Of a stretch of 64,000 nt of DNA, positions 19,801 through 30,127 are shown piece by piece. Source of the stretch: Isochrysis galbana (taxonomy: Eukaryota; Haptophyta; Isochrysidales; Isochrysidaceae); NCBI GenBank assembly GCA_018136815.1, contig CM030934.1, positions 2,192,000 through 2,255,999 on the forward strand, in the 5' to 3' direction. The notes under the pieces are model-generated. The model searched no databases, was not told the DNA's origin, and worked only from the letters and a program-made list of their open reading frames with translations. The translations under genes and the position numbers were made by a program. Numbering within the stretch: the first letter of the stretch is position 1; every line of letters starts with the position of its first letter.

Positions 19801-21485
19801 TGTGCCACCTCGGCGACAACCGAATGGCGCGCCTTCTACGAGACCGATATTTTTGGCCTGGCATGAACGCAGACGTCTGTGCGCACGTTCGCCAATGTCA
19901 CGAGTGCACCTTAGCTAAGCCTCCCTTCCGTTACCTCGCAGACCCAAAGGGACCGCAGGTCGGCGCCTATCCGTTCGACATCGTCTTTTGCGACGTCGTC
20001 TCGATGGCTCCCACGCACGACTTCATCAAGGGCTCTCGAGGCTTCGACAAGCTCCTCGTTTTCGTGGACTCGCTCACTCGTTGGATCGAGGCGGCCCCTC
20101 ACAACGGCGACCCCTCGAGTGCCGACGCACTTCACGCCTTCATGTCGTACGTCGTCTCTCGGCACGGAGTACCAAGGCAACTTCGCTCGGACTCCGGCAG
20201 CAATCTCGCTAGTCAACTCACCTCGGTCATCCTCGAGCGCACCGGCACCGACTTGCGGCCGAGCACACCTCATCATCACGAGAGCGTGGGCCTGGTCGAA
20301 CGAGCTCAGCAAACATTGATCAACATGGCTCGTGCTACCGATGAAGGCGGCGGTCATTGGGTCGATCATCTCCCGTTCTTTCTAATGAGCATGCGCGCTT
20401 CAGCCAATCGCATTACCCGCATGTCGCCTGCTGCCTTGCTCTATGGCCGTGAGCTTCGCCTGCCTGCCCAGCTTTCTGATCCACCTGACACTGGCCCACC
20501 TCCCGAGTTACCTCAGGAAATTCGCTCGTACGCTTGGAAAATGCATTGTCGTTTAAAGGCGGCGTGGGCCGCGGCTTATGATGCAACTTTAGAGTCTCAA
20601 GCCGACGCACTTGCTGACACGCTACGCACTCACTCTCCCCCCATCCAATTTACTCCAGGTGATAGGGTGGTTCGCAAGATTCCAGGACACCGCAACAAGC
20701 TCCTCTACCACTACAGCGGACCATACCGCATTGCTGAGGCGCTTGGCGCTGGCCGCTACCGACTACGCGACCAAGAAAATCGCCTCCTCTCCGAGGAAGT
20801 GCATGTGACTAACCTCCGTCCCTACTATACCCTCACAGATGAAGACCCCGTCCAAAGAGATGAGTATCTGGTGGATTCACTCCTTGACCGCAAGGGTCGA
20901 GGTGATTCCAGGCAGTATCTCGTCAAGTGGCGTGGTTACGCGAAAGCTGCGGCCACATGGGAGCCGCTAGCCGAACTGCTTCGCCGCTGCGAGTCGCTCG
21001 TCACCGCCTATGATGATGCTCACCCCTTCCCGCCTCTTCGTAAGCCTCAGATGAGAAAGCGGGCTGCAAAATCACAATCTCAGACCGTCTCAACTCCACC
21101 GACGTCGCACGCGATCGAAGCTCCCGTGGGATCCGAGACCACCGGCTTGGATCATCAGGCCCCGCGCCGCTCGCCTCGTCTCGCACCGTCCTTGCACAGT
21201 GGCCCCATTGCTCATGTCTCCCATTTGCCCGTCTCAGCCCGCCCGTCTGTTGCCAACCCTGCATGTCCAATGATGCGGCCGCAGCACGCGGTCTTCGTCC
21301 TCGGGCAGTGGTGGTACTCGTCGGGATCATCGCGCGGTTCCCCGTGGTTTGGCTCCCACGCATTTGCGCACGCTGCCCTTGCCTCGCCTACCTTCGTTCG
21401 CTGTCGCTCCGAGGCTCTCGCACGCCTGTCGCCATCGGATCGCACCCTCGTCTCTCTCCTCGATACACCCTCTGCGTTCTTCTGA
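16825..21485 (+). mobile_element. Ty3/gypsy LTR retroelement A (chromodomain type), 5'-truncated fossil
   Basis: A pol fossil related to element B. In order it contains part of the retropepsin domain, reverse transcriptase (YLDD box near 18450), RNase H (about 18920-19300), integrase with an HHCC zinc-binding head (about 19790-19915) and a DDE core (about 19980-20360), and a C-terminal chromodomain (YLVDSLLDRKG then YLVKWRGYAKAAATWEP, about 20865-21010). Gag and the 5' LTR are absent because the copy begins abruptly inside the protease. It is broken roughly once besides that truncation, so it is a moderately young but dead copy. The chromodomain places it with chromoviruses. Confidence 0.88.
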
Positions 21486-23140
21486 CAGTCGCGACTGTCA
21501 CGCCCCCTCCGATATCTATCAACGCCGTCGTTTACGTTTGATCGGGGTACGGGAACGTACGGGAATTCTTTTCCAGTTCCCCCCCGCGGTCGCCGAATTT
21601 TCCCCCCGCGGCCGCCGAATAGTTCCCCCCGCGGGAAGAGAGGTATGGCTCGCCCCCCCTTTCGACCACGGAGGATGGATCTCCCTCCCCTTTCGCTGCG
21701 CTCTGTCAGGAGACCCCCGTACCTCGTCGTTTAGCTCGCGCGTGACGTGCCGAGCCCGTCGTGATATCTCGCCGCCTTTCGCCGTTGGTCGCTCGACTTT
21801 TGATATCTAGGAGCACAGGGGACGCCGCGTTGTAACTTGGGTGCCGCCACACCGCCCAAACATCCAGGTAAAACTCTCGTAAAAGAGAGAAGAGGATGGG
21901 TTGCAGCGTTGAGTCCTGCGGTCTGCCGCGCCGGCCGCCGATTCTACACCTTATCGTCCGGACGGGTGTGGTACTTCCTGTCTCTTCGATCGTCGCGCAC
22001 TATTCTTATAGTTCGTCGTTCGCCGTTCGTCGTTCGTTCTTCGATTCTCGATTCTCGATTCTCGTCGTTCCGCGTTCTTCGTCGTTCGTTCTTCCGTCGT
22101 TCCGCGTTCTTCGTTTCTCGTTCTTCGATTCATCGTCGATTCTCGATTCTCGTCGTTCCGCGTTCTTCGTTTCTCGTTCTTCGATTCTCGATTCTCGTCG
22201 TTCCGCGTTCTTCGTTTCTCGCTCTCGATTCTCGATTCTTGTCGTTCCGCGTTCTCATCGGTCCTCGATTGTTCGTTGTTCGTAATTCGTAACTTCTCGA
22301 TTTATTGTTTCATTCGCTCTTCGGATTTATTCGCTCTTCGCTCTTGGCTCATTCGGTCTCGTTCAGGATTGCTCTTCTGCCTTTCTCGTGGCTTGCTTGG
22401 AGCTCTCCGATGTCCGTTAGGTTCTCTTCTTTCCTCGCGGGACGCTCGATCCTAGCAGGGGGGTGTCGCATTCGCGAATCGACACTCGTTAGGCTTCGCT
22501 CTTCTCTTCGTCGTTCGGTCTTTATCGTTATAATTCTCTCGTTCTCGTTCTCGGTCAAAAGCTTCGCTTGGATGCATGGGATCGTGGGTTGTGGAGCGCC
22601 CTCTCTCTTTCTCTCGAAAGAGAAGGGAAGTTTCCCCACCTTTCTTCCTCCCAAGCGCCTCGCAAATAGGTTTAATTTGCTATCTCCCCTGCGGTTCTTT
22701 ATCTGCTTCTGGGGGCAATCAGGTTTAATTTGCGACCTCTTCGCATCTCCCCCTTAGGCACATCGCACTCCTTTCGTCTTATTTGGTAGGTCTCTTGGAA
22801 TCCTGCGTAGCAAGATTGCCCCTCGATTCCGTTATGGTGCGATTCCCGTTCCAGACAAGATCGCCGACAGATCGCCCTTTGATCGTCGTCCGTTGTTGTC
22901 TGATCGGAGTGTTTGGGTTTGATTTCAGTCGAGTTATGTGAGAAAGTCGTGGGGCGAGAGTCGGGGTGTTTTCCTGGGTGTCGTTGTCCGTCGTCCTGTC
23001 GTCAGTCGTCATCCGCCGTCGTTCTCGCTCTCGTCGCTCTCGCTCTCGTAACACTCGTACCCAACAAACTCGCCTCGCCTCGCCAGCCCCTGCCATCACA
23101 GCCCTCCTCTCACTCGCCCTCGCCTCTCGCCGCTCGTTCC
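21486..23140 (+). repeat. Non-coding 3' region of element A, probably including an LTR
   Basis: No gene is seen. A short module near 21868-21890 (AAACTCTCGTAAAAGAGAGAA) is matched near 37830-37850 behind element B (AAACTCCTGTAAAAGGGAGAA), followed in both by a GCCGCCGATT-type box. This indicates a shared 3' untranslated or LTR-proximal structure. LTR boundaries cannot be fixed because no second LTR copy is in view. Confidence 0.45.
22025..22265. repeat. Minisatellite, unit about 45-50 bp
   Basis: Units built from CGATTCTCGATTCTCGTCG, TTCCGCGTTCTTCG and TTTCTCGTTCTT repeat four to five times with variation. They lie within the 3' non-coding region of element A. Confidence 0.85.
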
Positions 23141-23308
23141 ATGTCGTTCTCGCCGCCGTCCTCGCCCTCGCTCAAGCCCGCCTGCCCGCCTTCCTCTGCT
23201 GACGGGCTTCAGCCCGTCATCGTCTCCGAAGCCGTCTCCTCAGCCGCGCCTGCCGCCGGCTTGCCACCTTCCTCATTGCCCTCAGGCCCTAAGGGCCATC
23301 CCAATTCG

Positions 23309-24076
23309 TCACGCTTTCGGGGCGTCTCCTTTCGGGAAGATGAAAAGGTTGTCAACGATGATTTCTTCTCTGCTTCTTCCTACCTTGGGTGAGAAGCGTG
23401 CGACTTTGTTTAGTTTATCTAAGATGTCGGTTATCCTGGTGCACTCGCCTAAGTGGGTCGAGGATTCGTCTGCATCCCCACATATGCGGCACGTGTTGTC
23501 CCTACCTGGAAAGCGGTTATAAGTGCCCACTCGCCTATGTGTGATATGTTTGAAGTGGAGGTGCATGTCTCGCGCCGTTATCATTGGCGACGTGTATAGC
23601 TTCGCGAGGTGCGTCCATGTATCACCGGGAATTTGGATTCTTTCCTCCCATTTAGTTGGCCCCGTGAGGTGTTTACGTTTGCTCTCTTTCCGCTGTAGGG
23701 CCTCGGTTAGTTGTTCTACTCCGGTGTCATCTAGCGGCGTCTTGCCGTCTAGTGTATATTCGTCCGCTAGCGGGTATTCTAGTCTCTTGTTGGTTTTGTA
23801 TCCTCCCCCCCATTGCGCCGGTGGGGATGGGTCTAAGTTCGAGGGTGCGGCGGGTAGTCTTTTTCCGATTATGGGCGTGCCTAGGTATGAGAGTTCCGCC
23901 TCGTGCCATCCCTCTTTGATGTTCACATAGTATTCCCCGTCTACCGTTATTCGCAGTTCGGGCGTCGGTTCCTCCGAGGTGTGTTTATTGTCGGCCTCTT
24001 CTCGTCCCGGTGGTGCGCATTCTAGTTCGGCCGTCTTATCTACCGCTGCCAGTGTCGCCTTGGCCCCACTAGCCAC
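23309..24076 (-). pseudogene. LINE ORF2 C-terminal part, 5'-truncated
   Basis: 255 residues without a reverse transcriptase core. The conserved piece is a zinc-finger-like segment, CRICGDADESSTHLGEC (C-x2-C-x8-H-x3-C), which is the zf-RVT type found after the polymerase in many LINE ORF2 proteins. The pattern THRRVGTYNRFPGRDNTCRIC precedes it. It resembles the fragment at 50646-51221 (CRLCGKHRENSTHLARC). 5' truncation at about 24080 is typical of LINE insertion. Confidence 0.75.
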
Positions 24077-24439
24077 TAGCTAATTGGACACAACTTTTCC
24101 GTCCCGGAATCCCGCCATGCCTGACGAGCCAGGTGTCCGAGTGCTACCGGGGGGGAGGGGGCTTTGCTCCCTCCCCTCGATATTTGTCCTCCCCCCAGTG
24201 CACGCACCGACCCCGCGCACCCCAGCACGTCCTCTCCTCGAGTCCACGCGGGGGGAAAACCCCTTTCGGGTAAAAACAACGCAGGGGGGGGGGGGCACTC
24301 GTGAAAGGGAGCCGAGAAGCGCTAATCACTCCTCGCCTAAGCGAGTGGCCGCGGCGAGCCGCGGCCCTTCCCTCCTGGCTTTGGCGCCCCCGTCTTCTCT
24401 TACCCAAACGGGGCGAGAAGACACGTAAACGCCGGAGGG

Positions 24440-24920
24440 GAGAGCTGCCACTCCCCCCTCCCCTCCCTCTTCCCTCTTCCTCCTCTCTTCCCTGCGGCTC
24501 TGGCCATGACGCGCACCTGCGGCCCCTCTTCAGGTCCCCAGGTGGCCGGCAGGGGCCTTGGAGCGCAGCTCAGGGGGCAGGTGAGGCTGGGGCATGGCCC
24601 TGGCCCCTCCTGCCTCTCCCTCGCTGGCTCTCGAGCCCCTGCCAGTCGACTGGAGCTGGCTGGGCGCTGGGGGGTCCTGATCAAGGGGGCCCAGGGGGAG
24701 GAGGGGTTGGTCAGAGGGATTGGCTGGCCACGACAGGCCAGGGCGTGCGATTCAGGCATGCCTGTGCGGAGAGGGATGGGTCAGCATGTCAGTGTGCTCC
24801 TGGCAGGCCATCAGGCGTGCCAGGAGAGTGGGTAGCGTGGTTCCTCCCCCATGGCAGGGGAGGAGTGGAGAGAGGGGGGGGGATCGTGCCCCGCCATGGG
24901 TGAACCAAGTATAAACTTAG
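24440..24920 (-). mobile_element. LINE-like 5' head, family with MAGHDPPPS start
   Basis: On the minus strand the ATG near 24898 (MAGHDPPPSLHSSPAMGEEPR...) and what follows match the segment 26865-26613 over about 250 bp. A small hairpin (AAGT-TTAT-ACTT) lies just upstream of the ATG. Only the 5' portion is present. I infer a LINE head by analogy with 10134 and 40601; no polymerase is attached. Confidence 0.5.
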
Positions 24921-24925
24921 TTGAC

Positions 24926-24991
24926 GAGGGCCAAATACATACGCAATATGTTATCCGGCGCTGTATTTCGTATTTCATTTCCCATCCAAGG
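24926..24991. mobile_element. Fragment of the hAT-type MITE family
   Basis: Ends with the inverse of CCTTGGATGGGAAAT, close to the MITE terminus at 2906-2922, and contains GGCCAAATACATACG as that MITE contains GGCCAAATACATTTC. Only one end is present. Confidence 0.5.
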
Positions 24992-25400
24992 TGGGGGGCG
25001 AGACACGAAACACGGGGTGCGTTCGCCCACCTCTCACAGGTGGTCAAACACAGGCCGCGAAAAGCATGGTGCGTAGAACTCCGACTAGCGCCCGAAACAC
25101 TCTACTTTACACTCTTCAGCCCCCTACTCTCTACTCTACCAAAGGGGAGGAAGGACTTTTGTTTTTGTCCGTAACTTGTAAAGTATACCCATGGTACCTG
25201 TAGACTCTACGTAGATTCTCTGAGAAACAGAATTTCTCGCTCTCTCTAAAGGTATAAAGTAAAGTACTCTCTTCCCCTCTACTCTCTCCCCGACTATCTC
25301 TATTTCCGTCCCCGCAGCGCCCGCGTGGCGCCCTCCTCGCGTCTCCCCCTTCTCCCTCTCCCTCTTTCCCCCCCTCCCTCCCCCCGGTCGCGCTCTCCGA

Positions 25401-25571
25401 ATGGTTCTCCTGCGCCCTCTTCTGCTCGCCGCCGCCCTGTCTTCCTCGCGCGCCCTCCAGATCGCACCGCTCGCCGCACGCTCCCGCCCTCTCTCTGTCT
25501 ATGCTCAGCAGCTCCCAAACATCGACGGCTCCGGATCGCTGCGCACGCTCGTCACCTACCCAGCCAGGATG
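25401..25571 (+). CDS. DUF493/YbeD-like protein, exon 1 (targeting leader)
   Basis: 57 codons from the ATG at 25401. The leader MVLLRPLLLAAALSSSRALQ is a signal-peptide-like stretch followed by IAPLAARSRPLSVYAQ, a Ser/Arg-rich region. This is the two-part form used for plastid import in algae with complex plastids (inference). The exon ends LRTLVTYPARM at ATG/GTGTGC. The donor is at 25572 and the acceptor GTCACGCAG ends at 25758, so the intron is 187 bp and phase 0. Confidence 0.75.
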
Positions 25572-25758
25572 GTGTGCACTCCGCTGGCACAATCTCGTGG
25601 GATATTACACTCTCGGTCCATCACTACCACCCAACCACCTCGCTCGACGCGATGGGGGCTTGCTCTCTCCTTTCTCTCTCCACCGATACTCGTTAGCTTC
25701 CCTCGCATGCCTTCAGCCTCCCTCTCACACGAGCGTTTTACGTGCGCCCGTCACGCAG

Positions 25759-25980
25759 GATATCAAGGCAATTGGAGAGACGGTTTCCGACGAGTCGTTT
25801 GTAGATGACATGAAGAAGCTGGCTTCGGAGGCCGCGCCATCGCACCCCGTCGAGGTGCGGTGGCGCGACAAAGGTCGCTTCCGCTCCGTGACGATGCGCT
25901 GCACCTTCAGATCGGCCGATGAAGTCTATGCGCTGTATGCCTCGCTCGATGCGGACAAGCGCGTTAAGTTCAAGTTGTAG
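25759..25980 (+). CDS. DUF493/YbeD-like protein, exon 2 (regulatory ACT-like domain)
   Basis: 73 residues completing a protein of 130. Across the splice site the sequence reads LVTYPARM + DIKAIGE. It aligns without gaps to the bacterial YbeD/DUF493 start (L-x-E-F-P-C-x-F-x-I-K-V-M-G), which confirms the junction. The domain continues with VRWRDKGRFRSVTMRCTFRS then ADEVYALYASLDADKRVKFKL, matching the family ending (vtv.v.s.eq...iY..L.....vk..L). DUF493 proteins are small ferredoxin-like domains thought to be regulatory, and plants carry plastid versions. Confidence in the family is good; the function here is unknown. Confidence 0.8.
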   Translation, partial: DIKAIGETVSDESFVDDMKKLASEAAPSHPVEVRWRDKGRFRSVTMRCTFRSADEVYALYASLDADKRVKFKL

Positions 25981-26600
25981 GCATCTTACCAATTCGGTCA
26001 GCTGGGGCTGCTGCTATCGCATCGGCAGAGATCAACAACTTTCATGGTAGAGTAAGCAAACCTATTGTGGCCGGCCGAGGCCGGCATAGCCCCAGCACTG
26101 CTGCTTGCACTATCATTTGTTCCCTGGCATGATCCACGGTGCTTGCACGTTCGCTCTTGGTATACTTGCGTCACAACACTGGAGGCTTGTGACATAGGGA
26201 CACGGATAGTGGGTGCGAAATATTAGAAGGGGGCGCTACTTGGGAGCAACCTGCAAGGGCCCTCTCCTCTCGAATTCTGAGCTCCAGCTATAAGATCCGG
26301 CTCGTTTGAGCGCGAGCGTGCGAGGCCATGGCGCGGTCTTCGCAGGAGCACCTATACATTCTTGGGGTAGCTGTTTTTTTTGGCACGTGGAGGTGTGAAT
26401 GTCGATTGCTTGCGCCTGGCACGTGGGCCTGCCATAACTTAGCCGTCATTGTGGCTTGATGAGAGCCCCTTGGCCGTCACTTAGCCGTCACTGTGGCTTG
26501 ATGAGATACCCTTGATTGGTCGTGGCGACTTCTTTTCATCGCGTTCACCAATCTCAACAGTCGCTTAACGTGGCGGGCGCCGCATAGTGCGCAAAGTTAA
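25981..26600. other. Intergenic, no gene recognised
   Basis: Contains a short direct repeat near 26438-26505 (TTAGCCGTCA-TGTGGCTTGATGAGA, twice). No coding signal was seen. Confidence 0.5.
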
Positions 26601-26612
26601 TGTTGATGCTGA

Positions 26613-26865
26613 GGAGGGGTTGGGGTTGGTCAGAGTCAGAGCAATGGGCCTGGCGCCACGGCACAGGCCAGGGCGGGCGAGTCAGGCGGGCCTGTGAGGA
26701 GAGGAATATGTCAGCAGGGCAGTGTGCTCCTGGCAAGCCATCAGGCATGCCAGAAGGGTGGGTGGTTCCTCCCCCAGAGCAAGGGAGGAGTGGAGAGAGA
26801 GGGGGGATCGTGCATCGTGCCCCCCCATGGGCGAAGCTAAGCATAAACGGTTGAAGGGGCGCAAC
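26613..26865 (-). mobile_element. LINE-like 5' head, second copy of the 24440-24920 family
   Basis: Shares the TCGTGCCCC-CCATGGG region, GGTTCCTCCCCCA, the GTGTGCTCCTGGCA motif and GCCATCAGGC with the copy at about 24650-24900. The coding phase is not conserved between the copies, so both are decayed. Most of it is duplicated, inverted, at 60683-60863. Confidence 0.5.
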
Positions 26866-27266
26866 GAAGACTACCGGTAGTCTTAAAGACAACGACTTCA
26901 CCTTGTCATAACTAGGTCAAATTAGCACCCTGATCTGTATTTTTTGCGCCCAGGCAGCTCATATGGTCACTATCTAATAGGCCCCTAGCATAAATATTAA
27001 GAATTCGAACGCGAAATTCGATTTTTGAGTATACAAATATTGAAGACTACAGAAATTGACGTTGAACGACTCGCGGGCAGATTCACACAGACAGACTCAC
27101 AGGGCAGCTGAGACGCCGGGCCCGGTGGATTGGGGCCCTCACAAGCACTCCCGACAGACTCGCCGCGAAGGTCCACCTGACCGCGACGAAATCACGCTCG
27201 CTATCGGCATCTGAAGTCGGGCTCCAGACGCCCTTTCGCGCGCTGCCAACGCGACCCGCAGTGGGG
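26686..27266 (+). repeat. 581-bp block, identical in inverse at 60283-60863
   Basis: Read by eye, the reverse complement of this block matches 60283-60863 base for base. The block here ends exactly at the N gap (27267); its partner ends exactly at the other N gap (60864). It contains part of the LINE head and unique sequence with no gene. A true recent duplication would not be expected to stop at both gaps, so an assembly overlap is the likelier cause. Confidence 0.9.
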
Positions 27267-27366
27267 NNNNNNNNNNNNNNNNNNNNNNNNNNNNNNNNNN
27301 NNNNNNNNNNNNNNNNNNNNNNNNNNNNNNNNNNNNNNNNNNNNNNNNNNNNNNNNNNNNNNNNNN
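27267..27366. other. Assembly gap (100 N)
   Basis: A run of 100 Ns of fixed size, as placed by scaffolding software. Protein frames through it are meaningless. Confidence 0.99.
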
Positions 27367-30127
27367 AAGAGTTTTTTCCACCCCGTCGACGTACTCGTAC
27401 CCCAAACGTAACTTCGTTCCACCTCCGACCGCCACCGTCGGCGCCGCCCAAATCATGGACCAACAAGTCCAGATCGAGGCTCTCCGCGGCGCTGTCGACC
27501 GCCTTGAGTCCTCTACCCTCCAAGCCGCCCAACGCCACGAAGAATTTCAGCGGGAGGTGGGGTCTACCTTCAACACGATACTCAACATTCTACAGGGCCA
27601 AGCGGGCACCACGACTTCGTCTCGAGTCGAAACTTCGCCACCGCTTGTGAAGGAGGAGACAACTCCATTGGTGCTCTCAGGCCTCGGTGAAGTTCCCTTC
27701 TCAACCTTTGCCGCCGGCCGCCGTCCTCCATTCTACCGAATTCGATTTCCGATCCCGGACCCAATACGCCTGTTCCTGTCCCGTCTGCCAAGCCTGTTTC
27801 TGATCCCCAACCTCCACCCACCGTCGCGGGCCTCCGTTCGCTTCCAAATCCGGCGGCTCGGCGCCATCCCGTCGATCCAAGCCTCGCCGGTGATGTTTCT
27901 GAGCGAGAGGTCATCCTAGCCTCGTGGACCAACTGTTTAAGGATGCCGCCTACGAGGTAGCCTCTCTCTACAGGAAGTCCGACGATTTCGAGCTCATCCA
28001 CGCCATTCTCAACGGCGGCCTCTCTCGAGCCGGCAATGTTTGGCACTACCGCGTGTTTTTCGAGGAGGAGCACGTGACCAAGTGGGCTCGGAGCCGCTTC
28101 TTCCTCGACCGGATCCTCCATCACCAAGTCCGAATGGGCAAAGAGCTTTCCGAGATCAAGTTCCCCAAGGGCCTGGCCTCGGACGTCCAGATAGCGGCTA
28201 CTCCTGGAATGATTTTCGTCTGTCCTTCATCAAGCCGCTCGAGCGCGCCCTCTCGCTCGGCTGCGACCACCGTGAAATCTTTACATCCTTGCTAGCGGCC
28301 GCCAACTTGTGCACCACCGGCAACCAAAGGATTTACGCCTTCCTCCTCGATCTCGCCGAAGATCCGGTTCTCTCTCTCACCCCGCGCTAGCCTGCGACGT
28401 GCTTCTCCGCAAGTGCGACGCCACTTTCGCGGCCAACGTGCCCGGCTTCGCCAAAGACTCCGCCTCCATGGAGTGGGACCGGCTCGTAGCCCGTGAAGCC
28501 GGCTCCGATCTCTTAGAGCTATCCAAGAATTTGGTGCGTGCGTACGTCCGCAAGATGGGCGACGCGAAGGTGGATGCCACGACGGTCTGGGACCACCCGA
28601 ACATGTCGCACGATATCAATCAACGATTCGAGTCCATTATCCGGAACGACAAGGTCGACGCGGCTCGCGGCGTGGATAACGCGACCAAGTTCGGCGAGTG
28701 TCTTGCAAAGACCCGCTTCCGCGTCGAGAACCACGAGCTTCCTCGTTCGGCCCTTTCGTGCGTCAACTTATGCCAGCGCTACCTGAGCCCGTACGAACAG
28801 GCCCGTGCTGGCCAACAACAAATGTCGGTCACGGTCGCCGCCGTGACGCCGCCGGCGAGTACTTCCAAGGCCACAAAGACCGCCAAGGTTGCTAAGGCTG
28901 CCTCTAACCCCGCGGACACTACGGCTTCGATGGTCGCCGCCGTCCAAGCGGCGGTGGCCGAGGCATTAAAATCGCCAAACAACAACTCGAACCGCAAGGC
29001 GACTGGCGCTGACAACCGTCGGGCTCCGCCTCCGCCTACGAATTACTCCGCATCGTCTCCGCTACCGGACGCACTTCTTGACCGTCCTCTCGGCAAAAGC
29101 ACGTCTTCTCGTCGCCAATGTGACCCCCCTCCGAACGGCCTTGGACTTCCGGCCGATTCGGGCCTCTCGGAATGGGATCCAGGTAGCTGGTCTCGAGCGC
29201 GAGCCCGCTTCTGGCAATTTCTCGTTACGCGGGTCACCCGGCCCTTCGCGCGGCGCTCACGCGCTGCCGTCCCTCGGATGCCACCATGACGGCGCCGCGC
29301 CTCGACGACTTAGACCGCGACGTCAAAGAGTGGACCGACGCCAACGGCTGTGCGTACTGCGCCTTTCGTCCCCGGGCTCCATCGGGTACGCCCGAGGCAG
29401 ACCTGTGGAAATATGGCACGGGCGACGGAGCTCATAACCCCGTCGTTTGCCAACCATACATTCGTTTTCTCTGCGAAGGCGGTGGTGGCGAGTGTGGTAA
29501 CGACCCAGAAGTCCACCGCCGCCTCCGCACGATGGTCGTTCTCCGTCCGGCCCAGTAGGTCGTCGGCGGGGCCCACGTCCGCGTTGTTACCCCGCTACCA
29601 GTCCAGGGTAGTGGGCCCGAACGCCACCCACCAAAAGATCGTATTACGCTACGGCCGGGTACTTCTACGGCCTCCAACCAGTACCCCAAGATTCCCAAGT
29701 TCTAGACAAGCCCTGCCACCTCCATCCCCCTCTTTCTCCTGCCTCCTCGCCGATTGCCCCTACTTCTCCCAAGGCCGATGATACCATCCTGATTCTCGAT
29801 ATCACGCACGAGTCCTCCAAACCAAGTCAACCGCTGCCGCTTCTATATCAACTCAAGCCGCTGAACCGCTACTCCACGCCACTTCCCAAGCATCCCCAGT
29901 CCAAGACCTCACGGTCTACGAAAGTCCAGCCGCCGCAGGCCCAATCCAACCCTCAATCTCTCAAATCAAATTTCGCATGTCCGAGCCACAAAACGTCTCC
30001 CGAGTACGAGTCCGAGTCCAAGTCACGTTCAGAATTACCCTCTTCGTCTTACGCCACCGCGAGCCCATCTACGAGTCTGAGCCCAGTCCAGTCATCACCG
30101 GTATCACCAGTCTCCATCCCTACGACG

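Noticed and set aside
22025-22265. Regularly spaced repeats that might suggest a CRISPR array
   Set aside because: Units are contiguous and imperfect without unique spacers, and the context is a eukaryotic retroelement, so this is a minisatellite.
22913-23392. Plus-strand frame MSFSPPSSPSLKPACPP as a possible gag start behind element A
   Set aside because: Low-complexity Ser/Pro, and its end overlaps the antisense LINE ORF2 fragment. No gag motif is visible.
26686-27266. A genuine 581-bp inverted duplication
   Set aside because: Possible, but both copies end exactly at scaffold gaps, so an assembly overlap is the simpler reading.
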